Below, one piece after another: positions 8,329-19,620 of a stretch of DNA of 64,000 bases; the first letter of the stretch is position 1; every line of letters starts with the position of its first letter. The DNA comes from Laburnicola sp. R22_1 (taxonomy: Eukaryota > Ascomycota > Dothideomycetes > Pleosporales > Didymosphaeriaceae): the NCBI GenBank assembly GCA_014281115.1, contig JACONQ010000021.1, positions 744,001-808,000 on the forward strand, written 5' to 3'. The translations under genes and the position numbers were made by a program. The notes below the pieces were generated by a model. That model saw only the letters and a list, made by a program, of their open reading frames with translations. It was not told the DNA's origin and did no database searches.

Positions 8329-10783
8329 ATATATTCTATTAGTAGTCCGAATAGATTAGTCCACTAGATAGTTTTTACTAAGACTATAACACTTTACTAT
8401 AAATTATAATGTCTTAATAATATAACGCGTTATTATCTAATTAAGAAGGCAAAATTAAGCTTACCCTTTACACCTATTAGAATAAGCAAATTTTAAGCCT
8501 ATAACGCGCTACTATAGTATATAATATTCTAAAGTCTATACTAAGCAATTAAATTAATAGAATTACCGCCTAAGCAGATACATAATTAGGCATAGTAAAA
8601 AACTTACTATAACTAAAGAGTAGACGCTTATATAGTATATTCTTAATCTAGATTTATAAGAATTTGCACCCTAGCTAGGTAAAGTAGAAAATATAGCTAA
8701 TAAACTACTAGCTATATAGTATAGAGACCCTATAGGATAATACTAGACTTAGCGCTTTATAAAGCACATACCTAAGCTTAAAATAGCTTTTAATTAAGTA
8801 AAGGACTAATAAAGAATATAATAGAAAGAGCTAGAGGTTATAAATGCATAGTTTTTGCTAGTAAAGAATATAAAAGGTAAGTATAGAATAAAAGATAAAG
8901 ATATCTATAACTTTAATAAGATAGGCTTCTAGATAGGAGTTATTAGCTTAATAAAGGTTATAACTAGTTTAGAAAGACATTCTTAATCTATATTTATTTA
9001 GCTAGGCAATTATAAGTAGGTTATAATAATTTAGAGTATTTGCGCTACTAGATATACTACTTTGCCCTTTATTATTTATAAAGGGCAAGTCTATATCTTA
9101 GTGTAGTATAAGAAGACTAGTATCCCCTATAATTAAAAGCTCTTAGTCTCTAAGACTAGCTAGACTAATAATAAGCTTAAAGTTCTATAGTTAAAGCACT
9201 TTAACGCGTATATAAGGCTGCACATAGTAGGGTTATAAGGATTACTTATTCTAAATAGCTATAAGAGCTACTACTTCTAGAATTTTAAGAATTATTGCCT
9301 AGAATGAAAGATCCTAACACTCTATATACTAGTGCACTTATCTTATATTCTTTAGCTACTTAATATAGTTTATTTTACGCAACTAAAGCTAAAGTACTTT
9401 TAGCGCATATAGGACTTAGCGCGCTAATATATCTTTTATATTAATAAAGAGAGCTTTTTACTAGCCTTTTATAATGCGTTTTTTAATATATTTATATTAG
9501 AAAATTATAAGAAAGCCTTTACGGCCTCTAGGCTTATTTCTTTAGATATATTAGTAGTAATAGATTGCCTTAATATGCGTATTTACACTCTACCTTAGGG
9601 TACTCTACTAGATATACTATAGTAAGCTAGAACCCTAAGTAATACCTTTAAGTTTAGATTCTAGTTAAAGCTTATACGCAACTCTTTTATTTAGTCTCTA
9701 TATAATACTAAATTAAGCTACTTATAGCTTATAAAAGGTGCTAAACTTATACTTTACTATAATGTACTTTAAGAGACCTATATTAAGAAACTTAAGAAGT
9801 AAATTAAGGTTTTAATAAAGTAAAAAACGCGTAAAAGAAAGCGTATTTAAAAAGGTAGAACACTAGACTTTACTTAGAGAGTAGATTTAGAAGTAGAAAG
9901 CCCTTTTATTAAGGTAAAGTTATTAAAAAGACGTAAGGTAGTAGTAAGAGAAAGGCAGGTTCCTTAATACAATACTGCTATAAGAGATATAAAGAGTCTA
10001 GATATAGTATAAGAATCTATTAGATAAATAAAAAAATAGAGGAGAAGTTAGATATTACCCTTAGTAGCTTATTTTTAGATAGTGTTAATAGTAAATTAGA
10101 GTAATTTTATTATAGGTTACTATAAGGCTAACAATAATAGGTTAACTTTATTTTATAATAGTACACACTTAGTAACTAAAAATTAAATAAAGTACTACTT
10201 AAGATATAGTATACTTTACTATAAATTATAATAAGTATACTATATATTGCCTATATATAGTATAGTAGATAATATATTATATATTATAGAGAGTTTTATT
10301 ATAAGTTTATACTACTAAGAAAGACTTCTTAGTTTTACGTAATTGCTATAGCCGCGCAAAGAGGCTACACAATATAAAAAGTAGATTAAATAGTAACTTA
10401 GTATATTATAAGTTATAGTAGATTATTATAAGTTACTATAAAGAGATGACATATAACTTAGTTATGCCAAATAGTAGACTGTCTATTAACTACCGTCGAC
10501 GATGCTGCCGTAAAGAAAGTTAACGATAAAATTATCGTTATTTTGTGTATATTTTATTACTACCACTATGTGCTAGGTACTAGGTTTTAGTGCCTTCTGT
10601 TTTACTCCTCTCTGTGTATAGTGCGAACTTAACCTTAGTTAGAATCTCTACACGACGAAGATGTTTAATAAGTTACTATAAAGTAACGTTGGTAGTATTC
10701 TATAATAAGTTATAAGGGACCTTAAAGTTACTAAGAAAAACTATCTAGCGGACTAATCTATTCGGGCTACTAATAGAATATGT
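8329..10783 (+). mobile_element. J, pogo-type DNA transposon on the plus strand, heavily RIP-mutated
   Basis: Bounded by TA at 8327-8328 and 10784-10785. The TIRs are at least 55 bp long: ATATATTCTATTAGTAGTCC on the left, and ACATATTCTATTAGTAGCCC read inward from the right end. It shares the outer TIR with K. At 2455 bp it is longer than the other pogo elements here; an extra block at about 10444-10667 lies between two copies of ATAAGTTACTATAAAG and may be a later insertion. Confidence 0.8.
8500..9990 (+). pseudogene. Degenerate pogo-type DDE transposase of J
   Basis: The reading frame is riddled with stops. The catalytic core is still traceable: YNFNKIGF near 8910 (first Asp now Asn), then IPYN, KLLVSKTS near 9140, LLILNSYKSY near 9250 (second Asp now Asn), and a further recognisable stretch FTASRLI near 9520. 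Order and spacing match the transposase of K and, more distantly, of H. All catalytic changes are G-to-A. It is not expected to make protein. Confidence 0.65.
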
Positions 10784-10785
10784 TA

Positions 10786-12558
10786 TGCTATTAAAATAAT
10801 ACTAATTAATTAGTAAATAAGGTGCGTCCCTAGGTAACAAGACGCTCTAGGTAATAAGACACTTTTTTATTTAGACCTTTGCAATTACGCCACATAACTT
10901 ATATAAGCTTAAGCTTAATACCCTATAGTTCTATAACTATAGTGCTTTTAGTATAGTAGTCTATAATTAGGAAGAGCGTATTATTAGATATTTTATAGGT
11001 TGTTTTATTAATAACGTTTATTAACTCTTTGCTAGTATTCTCCTATTTATTTATAATAGCGCTTCTTTATTAAGCCTTTAGGTAAGTATATAGAAAGCTA
11101 ATATATTAAAGGCTAGAATAGGCGGCTCTAAAGGTTAACTTAAAGTAGAGAATAGGCATTCTGGCAGTTTCTCTATAAAGAGGGCCCGATTACTAAGACT
11201 TACCCTAAGAAGTAATTAGCTCTAGCGTCTCTTAGTATGTAGTAAGCTATAGTAGCGTGCTTAGATGTTCCTATAGCTGTGGCGCGTAGCAGCAGCTAGC
11301 TAATTTAGCTGCTTAGGTTCTTTAGGTTCTAGCCTTGCCCTGGGTAGGCTATCCTTTATACTTTGCGCTAACTAACTTATAGCTACTATAGCTAGTGCGT
11401 ACTAGTTAGTTTCTAGTAGTAGGGAGTTAAAATAAAGCATATTACTTTTTAGAAATATTAATTACTTAAGATTAACAGCTGTGTAAACACTAAGTATATA
11501 ATAAAAAGTAGTAATATATTTAGTATAAAAAAGCGATAGATATATAGATAACACGTGTGCTTATAAAGCTAAAATAGAAGTAGTTTCTATAGACTTAAGT
11601 ATAGTAGAAGGTTGTGTTGGTTACATAATTCGTACGTTAGACACTAATCTTTCTATATAACTAGTTCTAACTATTTTAACTCTAATCCTTCTATACACGC
11701 TATCTTTTCCTACTAGCACAACAACTAGAACATAGAATTACTACTTAATAAAGCAATTTTCTATTCTTTCTACTATAATATAATAATTCTCTAAGCCTTT
11801 TGTACCGCTCTTAATATTATATTATATCTACCCTGCCTTATTATTTATAGAGGTATTAAGAATAATATAGTAATTACTCTTAGATTTTATTATATAATCC
11901 TAAAACATTCCCAAATTAGTAATTAACCTAGTAGAGTTGCGCTTAGCATTAAAAGCCAAAGCTTTAACCTAGCTTACTAAGTCTATTTAGATTTCTATAA
12001 ATTTAATGCCTTCACTATATACTATCCATGACTATAATAGTACTTCTTCGTTATTAGTATACGCAATACGCTTCTACTTATTTAATATCTACTATAGAAG
12101 ATTTCTATAAAGATACTTTTTAAAAATGCCATAATTGCTATTATAGTGCAGCGCACTAGCAATACAGGTCTCTAATCTAAATACTATAACCTATCTATCT
12201 ATAGGCTCTATAAGTCCACACTTTAAGTAGTTCTAGAATAGAAAGTGGATAAATTCCATAGTACGTCCTAGTCCTAATTTTAGAAGATAGTCTAGAAAGC
12301 TTAGATTTAGTAAAAAACAATTCTTTTAGAGTAAGCTAAAGATAGAAATGTCTAGTTAGCCATATATTAAATTAGATAGAGTAGACTTCTTACCTATTTA
12401 TCTTTATAAGGCTCTTATAGTGCACTTCTTCTTTACACTTCTAGTAGGTCTAATTAGCGCTAAAGTAAATAGTCTATTTAGCTAAGACTCTCTCTTATAC
12501 AATCCAAGCTCGCTCATTAAGCCCGGCTTATTTTATATTATTCTTAAAATTATTTATA
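10786..12558. other. Unassigned RIP-mutated repeat sequence
   Basis: About 1.8 kb between J and K holds no ORF of note. Two related blocks near 10830-10870 (AGGTAACAAGACGC, AGGTAATAAGACAC) look like the repeated motif of a transposon terminus, about 17 bp apart. The remainder is AT-rich with stops in all frames. I do not recognise its origin. Confidence 0.4.
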
Positions 12559-14293
12559 ACATATTCTATTAGTAAGCCGGCCACATTAGTAAGCCGGCCA
12601 CTTTTTCTTAGCACGACTAACTTATATTATGACTCTTTAATTTCATCGCTATTAAACAAGGAGTCTACGTACGTCGTGCTTATATTTAATTTAGAAAATA
12701 TCTCTATATCTTTTTTACACGTTCGCGCGTTATATTTAGTCCCCCTATAGTTTTTACAGTGCTATAGAGCTAGTTAGGCTCTTTCTTAATTACTACTACT
12801 ACAAGCCTTTTTTAATTGCTAAGGCGCCTATAACGCCTTAGCAGCTATTTGCGCTGCTGTAGTCCTATACTCTATAGTCCTACCCTACTAGATCCGCTTT
12901 CTTTTGCGTAATTTCCGCTTAGTTATTACTACTAATTACTCCTTAAGCTTATAGACGCGGGTAGTTAAAAGAGTATTTTAATATAGTATAAGTTCACTAC
13001 CTTTTATAAGCTAAGAGAAGCTAGCCTAAGCTATAATAGGCGATTAAGTAAAGGAGTTACTTACTAGCTTTAACTAGGATCCAAACTTATGCGTATTGCT
13101 TAGTGTTTTTAATTGCCATAGCGTCTCCTATAGTGGGGATGCTAGTAGAGTACGCAGCCGTACTTTAAGGCGATCCAACACTACCTGCGCGTTAATAGGA
13201 ATAAGGCCTAATGCCTTAAAGGCCTTATAATAGTTCTCCTCTGTAAACACGTTAAAAAACGCGTCTTTAAAGGCTAGAAGAAAGCCTTCCTTATTACGTT
13301 AAGTGGCTAGAGGACGTGCAATCTCTAAGCGCTAAGAGTACTTGCGCTTTAATAGCAAGAAGCAGACTACGTAGTGGCTAGGGACGTGCAATAAGGAGGT
13401 GGCTTGAGGGTAAGGATCTTGTTTTTAAGGCAGTAGTCCTTAAAATCCTAGTTAAGGTGGCTCTTATGGCTATCTAAAATAAGCAGCCTATACCCCTCTA
13501 CCTAGCGCGCCTTTGTATGCGCGTTAAAATGCTTTAACCACTCTAGACTAAGCATATTATTAGTCTAGCTATTCTTAGAGACTAAGAGCTTTTAATTGCG
13601 CGGTATATCTACCTCCTTATATTACGCAGAGATGTGGACGCGTCCTTTATAGATAATAAAAGGTGAGGTCGCATACCTAGTAGCGTAGATGCTCTGGATA
13701 ATAGTAATCTACTCGCAATTACCTGGCTAAATAAGCTTAAATTAAGCACGTCTCTCTGCGCCTATAACAACCTTTATTAAGCTAATAACGCTTATCTAGA
13801 AGCTAGTCTTATTAAAGTTGTGCACATTGTTGTTATAGATGCTGTACTTGGCTTTAGTATTCTCTACTAGCTTAAACCACGCGCTAATTATCTCTAGATT
13901 CTCCTAGAGTATTCTCTAGCGGTCTTTAGCTTAATTAAAGGCTATTTTAAGCTTGGCTAAGCGCGTTATAAAGCGCTTAGCCTAGCGCTTGGTAATAGGC
14001 TGGCCACCGCGTATACCTAGCAGTTTGTCAGCCATATCTTCTACCTCGCATAGCCAGGGCGCGAATCCTCGCAAATTAAGGTTAAGAATATATTAGACAA
14101 TTGTCTGCTCTTTAGTTGCAGTAAGTTTCTAAATCCCTAGTTAAGTTTAGGCGCGTAAAGTAATTCTATAAAGCTAATTAGAGAGGCGCTAGTATTTAAC
14201 GTTAAAGGCAGCAGCTGCGCGTTATAGGCTTTAAATTTGGCCAGAAGTATAGGCCTTAAGAGTAAGGTCAATTCTGCCTTCTTAGTTAACTAA
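12559..14293 (-). mobile_element. K, pogo-type DNA transposon relative of J, right end lost
   Basis: It starts after TA at 12557-12558 with ACATATTCTATTAG, the same outer TIR as J. Two copies of AGTAAGCCGGCCAC follow, separated by ATT (17-bp period). No matching inverted end is found before element I begins at 14296, so the end carrying the 5' side of the gene has been removed. The sequence is only moderately RIP-mutated compared with J. Confidence 0.75.
12800..14250 (-). pseudogene. Degenerate pogo-type transposase of K
   Basis: A minus-strand relic with a readable catalytic core. VHNFNKTSF near 13810 marks the first acidic site (Asp to Asn), IPRN-KLLVSKNS lies near 13590, and LLILDSHKSH near 13465 retains the second catalytic Asp. 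The DNA-binding part lies at about 13930-14250, with RGFAPWL near 14060 and PITKR near 14000. Stops fall mostly at TAG/TAA positions expected from Trp and Gln codons. No start can be assigned. Confidence 0.65.
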
Positions 14294-14295
14294 TA

Positions 14296-14486
14296 ACGTA
14301 CTTTGCACTCGAGTTGGACACTCCATCAAGTTGGACACTTTGCTAAGACCCCACCAAAACGTACTATTAGCAATAGTATAACGCGATGCCTTAACCACAC
14401 AATAAACTACTAGCGTTAAAAGAAGCGCGTATATAGCTTGCGATCCAGGCTATTAAATAAGACGCGACACTCTCTTAGCGACGCGC
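14296..14486 (+). pseudogene. Element I: TIR and N-terminus of an F/G/H-family transposase
   Basis: After TA at 14294-14295 the family TIR begins ACGTACTTTGCACTCGAG, with two GAGTTGGACAC copies 17 bp apart. The gene start ATG is at 14386-14388. The protein continues to the psq helix-turn-helix (ATLS*RRA, stop from Gln) and is cut at 14486/14487 by insertion of element A. The sequence continues for six bases (16601-16606) and then again after 22760, where only TATCTA still matches the family. So I is a truncated fragment that served as the landing site for A and B. Confidence 0.8.
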
Positions 14487-14488
14487 TA

Positions 14489-16598
14489 CCGTGCCCGTGC
14501 GCGTAACGACCCATAAACAACGCGCTTACTACTTTAAAAATGAGGGTATTGCAATAGCTATAATAGCTATTATTACGAGATTTTGTAGTAGAGTAGTAAA
14601 TAAAGGCATGCGATTAATTTGTACTATCTAAATTTACTTAGAAGGTTGACATTGCGGCCATAGTGGGTAGTAAAAGCTAGGGTAGCTAATGCAGCCTGTG
14701 ATGCCTCCTTAGCAGCTGCACCAGCACTACGTTGTTTCTAACGCTTGTTGGCTTAAGTAGAGGCTTTTAAGGCCTTGCGCTTGCCCTTTTAGGATAGTTA
14801 TATAGCTTTTTTAGCGTTGCGAGCTGCCTTCTAGCGCTTGCGTTTAGCTGCCTTGTTAGCCTTCTCTTTCTCCCTCACCACCTTGGCTGCCTCTCTCGCC
14901 ACACGCCTCTCCTCTGCCTCCTACTCTTAAAGTAGCTTAGCAGCAGCTTGAAGCTCCTTCCTGTTAGCCTTTGCAAGCTGCCTGTTATACTCTTCCCTCT
15001 GCTTTACTATCTCTTGTGCACGTGCCTCTCTAATCTTGCGTGGAGACTAGAAGATAGCACTACTATAGTACTCCTAGCGCTGCTGCAAGTTAAGAGGTTT
15101 GCCGCGCTTCTTATACCTCTTTTTAGTAGTAAAAGCCTCTCTTAGGCCATTGTTCTTATAGTGTAGCAGTTCGTTTTATACTTGGAGTCTGTGGAGCGTT
15201 TAGGAGAGCGACTTTGACTCTTCTGCGGTAGTATCCTTCACTGCAGAGCGTACGAGACGCTCCATCTGACGCCAGTCGCTCTCCTTAAGCGCTGAGGGGC
15301 CTGCTTCGCCTTTATCTTGCTTCCTAGAGCTCTCTCTCTTAAAGCGTTTGAGTATAACCTCTAGGTCCATAGGCCATATACTAGTAGCTTTAAAGGACTT
15401 AAGGATAGTCTCTATCTTAAATAAGGACTCCTACGCTCTCTAGAACAGTGGGAAAAAGTCTCCCTTCTTGACTAGTACTAGCCCTTGGCTCCTCTGGAGG
15501 TGGGTGGAGAGCTCCTTAGAGTAGGCGGTAGAGAGAGGTTTAAACATAACGACGTCGAGAGGTTAAAGCGTATAGGTAGAGTGAGGGGGAAATACAGTTA
15601 GAAGTATGCGATAGGATTCGCAGTAGTTAATAAACTCCTTTATAAAGTGACTGCCATAGCTGTTAAGTATAAGGAGACGCTAGTCTCTCTTATAACGCGC
15701 TTTCTGCTTTGTGCAGCGATTAAATACCTGCTCTAGCCACGCTAAACTAATGTCGTTATTTGTCCATCTAGATGGAGATAAAGCTACAAAGACGTCGTGT
15801 TGCCCAGCTTTAATAGCGTCTACCTAAGCTGCCTACAGTAAGCTGTTTGCTAACTAATAGATAAGACCTAGCGGCAAAGCCTCCCTATTAGCGTAGACAG
15901 CTACTAAGAGAGTAATCTATTTACAAGAGCCATCTTAGAGTGCCGCCTGCACCTCTTTTCGCTCCTACATCTAACAGCTAAACACTTGTTTTAAGCGTTA
16001 TATTATACCTATTATAAAGCCCTTCTTATCTATATTGTAGGAATGGCGCGGCTGTATATTGTACTGCTTTATCTTCTAATATAGCAAGTCAAAGTATAGC
16101 TTATACTTTACGTTTGAATTAGCGTTGTAGCAGAGAGAGTTAATTCCAAATGTCTATTTGAAGATAAGATAGTGGCTGTGTCGGTCAAGAAAGCGGGTAA
16201 CCTAAGCGTCGCTTACAGGCTCTATAGCTGTTAAGGATGCGAAATTTTGTATTATCTCTCTTATAGGAGGCAGCCCTCTCTTTATAAGGTCTTTAATATA
16301 GCTTACAAGCCCTAACTCTTGTTGTAGCTAAGTACTTGTTGATCGCGATGCTTAGCTTCCCGTGGGCGCTGACAGCCTTGGTGTCTTCGGCGCAGCGTAC
16401 TGTGCGGTACACCAAACTGGCGAGCAATTTTCCGGTATATAAGTTGTTCTCCTAGTTTAAGCGATTCGATTGCTGCGAGCGCATCGTCAATTGGTGCCAT
16501 AGTAGTGGAGTTATGACGCGTTGAAGTTTGGAGCTTGTCTGGTGTTTTGGTGTTCCTGGGTCGTTACGCGACGTGGGTCGTTACGCGCACGGGCACGG
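14489..16598 (-). mobile_element. A, Fot1/pogo transposon of the E1 group inserted in element I
   Basis: Precisely bounded by TA at 14487-14488 and 16599-16600. Both ends carry CCGTGCCCGTGCGCGTAAC. The right TIR has two GCGTAACGACCCA motifs spaced 17 bp. The left TIR has only one: the second unit is missing. The length is 2110 bp. Mutation is moderate and typical of RIP. Confidence 0.9.
14640..16500 (-). pseudogene. Degenerate Fot1/pogo transposase of A
   Basis: The start ATG is at 16500-16498. The first 62 residues (16312-16500) are open and begin MAPIDDALAAIESLKLGE, with the psq HTH as in E1. Downstream the frame follows E1 through CENP-B and DDE regions with multiple stops, to a C-terminal charged tail near 14900. 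The plus-strand ORF 14948-15145 is a shadow of that tail. The protein was probably very close to E1 before mutation. Confidence 0.8.
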
Positions 16599-16749
16599 TA
16601 CAGCTACCGTGCACGGACGCGCAACGCCCGCCAAATAACATGCTCACCACTTTAAAGATGAAGTTATTAAGCCATCTACAATAGTTATTATTACAAGATT
16701 TTGTAGAGCTGTAGTAATTAGATGCTTGCAATTAATTTGTACTATCTAA

Positions 16750-17492
16750 ATCTACTAGGAAGTGTAACGTTGCGGCTGCGGCGGGTGATAAAAGCTGGGG
16801 CAGCTAGTGCAGCCTATAATGCCTCCTTAGTAGCTGCACCAGCACTACGTTGTTTCTAACGCTTATTAGCTTAAGTAGAGGCTTTTAAGGCCTTGCGCTT
16901 GCCCTTTTAGGACAGTTATATAGCTTTTTTAGTGTTGCGAGCTGTCTTCTGGCGTTTGCGTTTAGCTGCCTTGTTAGCCTTCTCCTCCTCCCTTACTACC
17001 TTGGCTGCCTCTCTCGCCACACGCCTCTCCTCTGCCTTCTGCTCTTAGAGTAGCTTAGCAGCAGCTTAAAGCTCCTTCCTATTAGCCTTTGCAAGCTGCC
17101 TGTTATGCTCTTCCCTCTGCTTTACTATCTCTTGTGCACGTGCCTCTCTAATCTTGCGCGGAGACCAGAAGACAGCACTACTATAGTACTCCTAGCGCTG
17201 CTGCAAGTTAAGAGGTTTGTCGCGCTTCTTGTGCTTCTTCTTAGCAGTGAGAGCCTCCCTTAAGCCATCGTTCTTATGGTGTAGCAGCTTGTTTTGTACT
17301 TGGAGTCCGTGGAGCGTTTAGAAGAGCGACTTTGACTCTTCTGTGGTGGTATCCTTTACTGCAGAGCGCACGAGACGCTCTATCTGGCGCCAGTCATTGT
17401 TGGTAAGCGCCGAGGACCGTCCTTTACCGTTGTTTTGCTGCCCTGAGGCATCGTCCGCGAAGCGTTTGAGTATAACCTCTAGGTCCATAGGC
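16750..17492 (-). pseudogene. Transposase of B, C-terminal part
   Basis: Minus-strand C-terminal half of an E1-like transposase, ending toward 16750. It includes the charged Ala/Arg/Lys tail and the region around ERLV near 17370. The break at 17492/17493 is the insertion site of C. It aligns with A (about 14640-15375) and carries scattered stops. Confidence 0.75.
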
Positions 17493-17494
17493 TA

Positions 17495-19618
17495 CCCTAG
17501 CTTGGCAGTCCGTGCAACGCGTCACTCCATGCAACACCCCAACATAATCGCTCGGCCACAAACATGAGGCTATAGAGACAGCCACAAAAATAATATCACA
17601 AGATTTTCTGGAGTTGAGGTCTCTAAGGCCCGTAGATAATTGCTAGCTACTCAGATTATTAATATCTGCTTAGTGTTTTGATGATTCGGCCTCTGCGTAA
17701 CTGTGAGGCGGATGCAACAGATGAGGCCTCATCAATATCTACAGCCTCACGCTGAGCCTATTTCTTCTTAATAGATCTGCTAGAAGGCTTTAAGGCCTTC
17801 TTATTACCCTTTTAGGATAATCTAATACGTTTCTGAAGTTGACTTTGTGCCTTGCGGGCCTGTTGTTTAAGACGTTGATTTGCAGCCTCATCGGCCCTCT
17901 GCTTTGCGCGCGCATCTCTAGCAGCTGCTCGAGCAATACGCCTCTCCTGGAGAAGTCTTGCCTTGAGCTGCTGGCTGGCCCGACGAGCCTCTGCTTGCTC
18001 ACTTTTTTGAAGCTGTTTTTGCTGATCCTCTATATCTTTTGGTGTTGACGATCGCGGGCCCGCTGCACGCTATAAGGTGACCAGAAAACAGCTCCACCAT
18101 GATACTCATCTGGCCGATCAAGAGGTAAAGGCCTGCCTCGCTTTGAGCGCTTCTTCTGTATCGATAGGGCCTCGCGGAGGCCATTATTTTCATGCTCCAA
18201 AAGCTGTTTCTGTACAGAGATATGGTGTACAGTTCGACTGAGCTTCTTGGCCTTATTATCTCCGCCTGTATCCACAGCGGCCCTTAGTAGCCTATCGATC
18301 TTTCTCCAATCTGAAGCACTGAGTACTGAGGTTGAGCTTTCTCGTGATCCTTGCTCAGATAGTTAAGACTAATCAAATCTATTGAGTATAATCGTCGGAT
18401 CGAGCGGGGAGATGCCTGTAGCTTCAAAGGCCCGGAGGATCAATAGCTGCCTCATTGTATTGACCCAGGCCTGCCAGAACAGGCTAAAGAAATCTCTCTT
18501 AGCGATTGAGGCCAGTCCCTAGCTGTTGTTTATGAAGGCTGATAGCTCGTTCGAATATGCTGTTAATAGAGGCTTAAAGACGCAGACATCAAGAGGCTGC
18601 AACATATGCGTAGAATAAGGCGGATATATGGCTAGCAGGATCCTATTGCGATCACAAAAGTTAATAAAGTCTATTGTGATATAAGATCCATAGCCATCAA
18701 GGATCAATAGCCGATACGATCGTCCAGATTTTGGCTTTTTAAGCCGATTAAACACCTGTTGCAGCCATGCAAGGCCGATCTAATTATTGCTCTAGCCAGA
18801 TTCTGATACCGTGATAAAGGCCTAATGGTGTTTAGGATTGATATCCTCGGCCCAGCTTAATTGTATGTTGATAGAGCTGGCCTAATAAATGAGACCTGGG
18901 GCCAAGGCAGATCTGTCGGCGCATATACAAGCTATAATCGATATCCACTCACAGCTGCCATCTTGTATTGCTTGCCTCACAGCCTTAGCCTCGTATAGAG
19001 GCCTATTAAAGATCCTCTTAGAGCGGGAGGTGATGCCGAGCAGGAAGCCTTTCTCGTCCATATTGTACGTATCTCGAGCCTCGATCTGATATTGTTCGAT
19101 CTTACGCTGCAAGAGCTCGAAGTAGAGCTTATATTTGGCTGGAGAATCAGCTTTGTGGCGATTGTTGTCGATGCCGGCCGTCTATTGAGATATCAAGGAT
19201 TCCTTGTTCCGCCGTACAAAGCGATCAACCCAGGATATTAAGATCTGCTTTTTAGCTATATATGAAGCAAAGCTCTGTATTATCTGCCTTGTAGGAGGAA
19301 GGCCACGTTTAGTGAGCTGTTTGATATATCGTAGAAGCTCTACTTCTTGTTGTTGGCTAATATTTCAACGCGCGGAGTTGGCAGCTGCACCTGCTTGTGT
19401 GACGCCTTGGTGCCGACGCGTCAGTGTAGAAGTCACAACACCGTGATCCTTTGCAACCTGTCTATATAAGAAAGATTCTCCTGGCTCTCGCGATTCGATT
19501 GCTGCTATCGCAGCCTCAATTGGATCCATATTGGTGGAGATATGGCGCGTCAAAGTTGGGGTGTTGCATGGCGGGGTGTTGCATGGAGTGACGCGTTGCA
19601 CGGACTGCCAAACTAGGG
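17495..19618 (-). mobile_element. C, lightly mutated Fot1/pogo transposon nested in B
   Basis: Bounded by TA at 17493-17494 and 19619-19620. The ends are CCCTAGCTTGGCAGTCCGTG and CCCTAGTTTGGCAGTCCGTG read inward from the right. GTTGCAC/GTTGCATGG motifs are spaced 17 bp, with an additional copy at 15 bp in the right TIR. The length is 2124 bp. It is GC-rich compared with host B, so it arrived later or mostly escaped RIP. Confidence 0.9.
17650..19529 (-). pseudogene. Pogo-type transposase of C, five open blocks
   Basis: The true start is ATG 19529-19527 (MDPIEAAIAAIESREPGE); the upstream ATG at 19601 lies in the TIR. Open blocks: N-terminal HTH (19365-19529), first catalytic region with YNMDEKGFLLG (18882-19112), second and third with LLILDGYGSY and LQPLDV (18519-18755), and charged C-terminal blocks (18030-18275 and 17790-18002). 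All three catalytic Asp residues are therefore retained here, unlike in E1, but the frame is interrupted by stops at Gln/Trp-type positions. It was probably functional before a light round of RIP. Confidence 0.8.
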
Positions 19619-19620
19619 TA

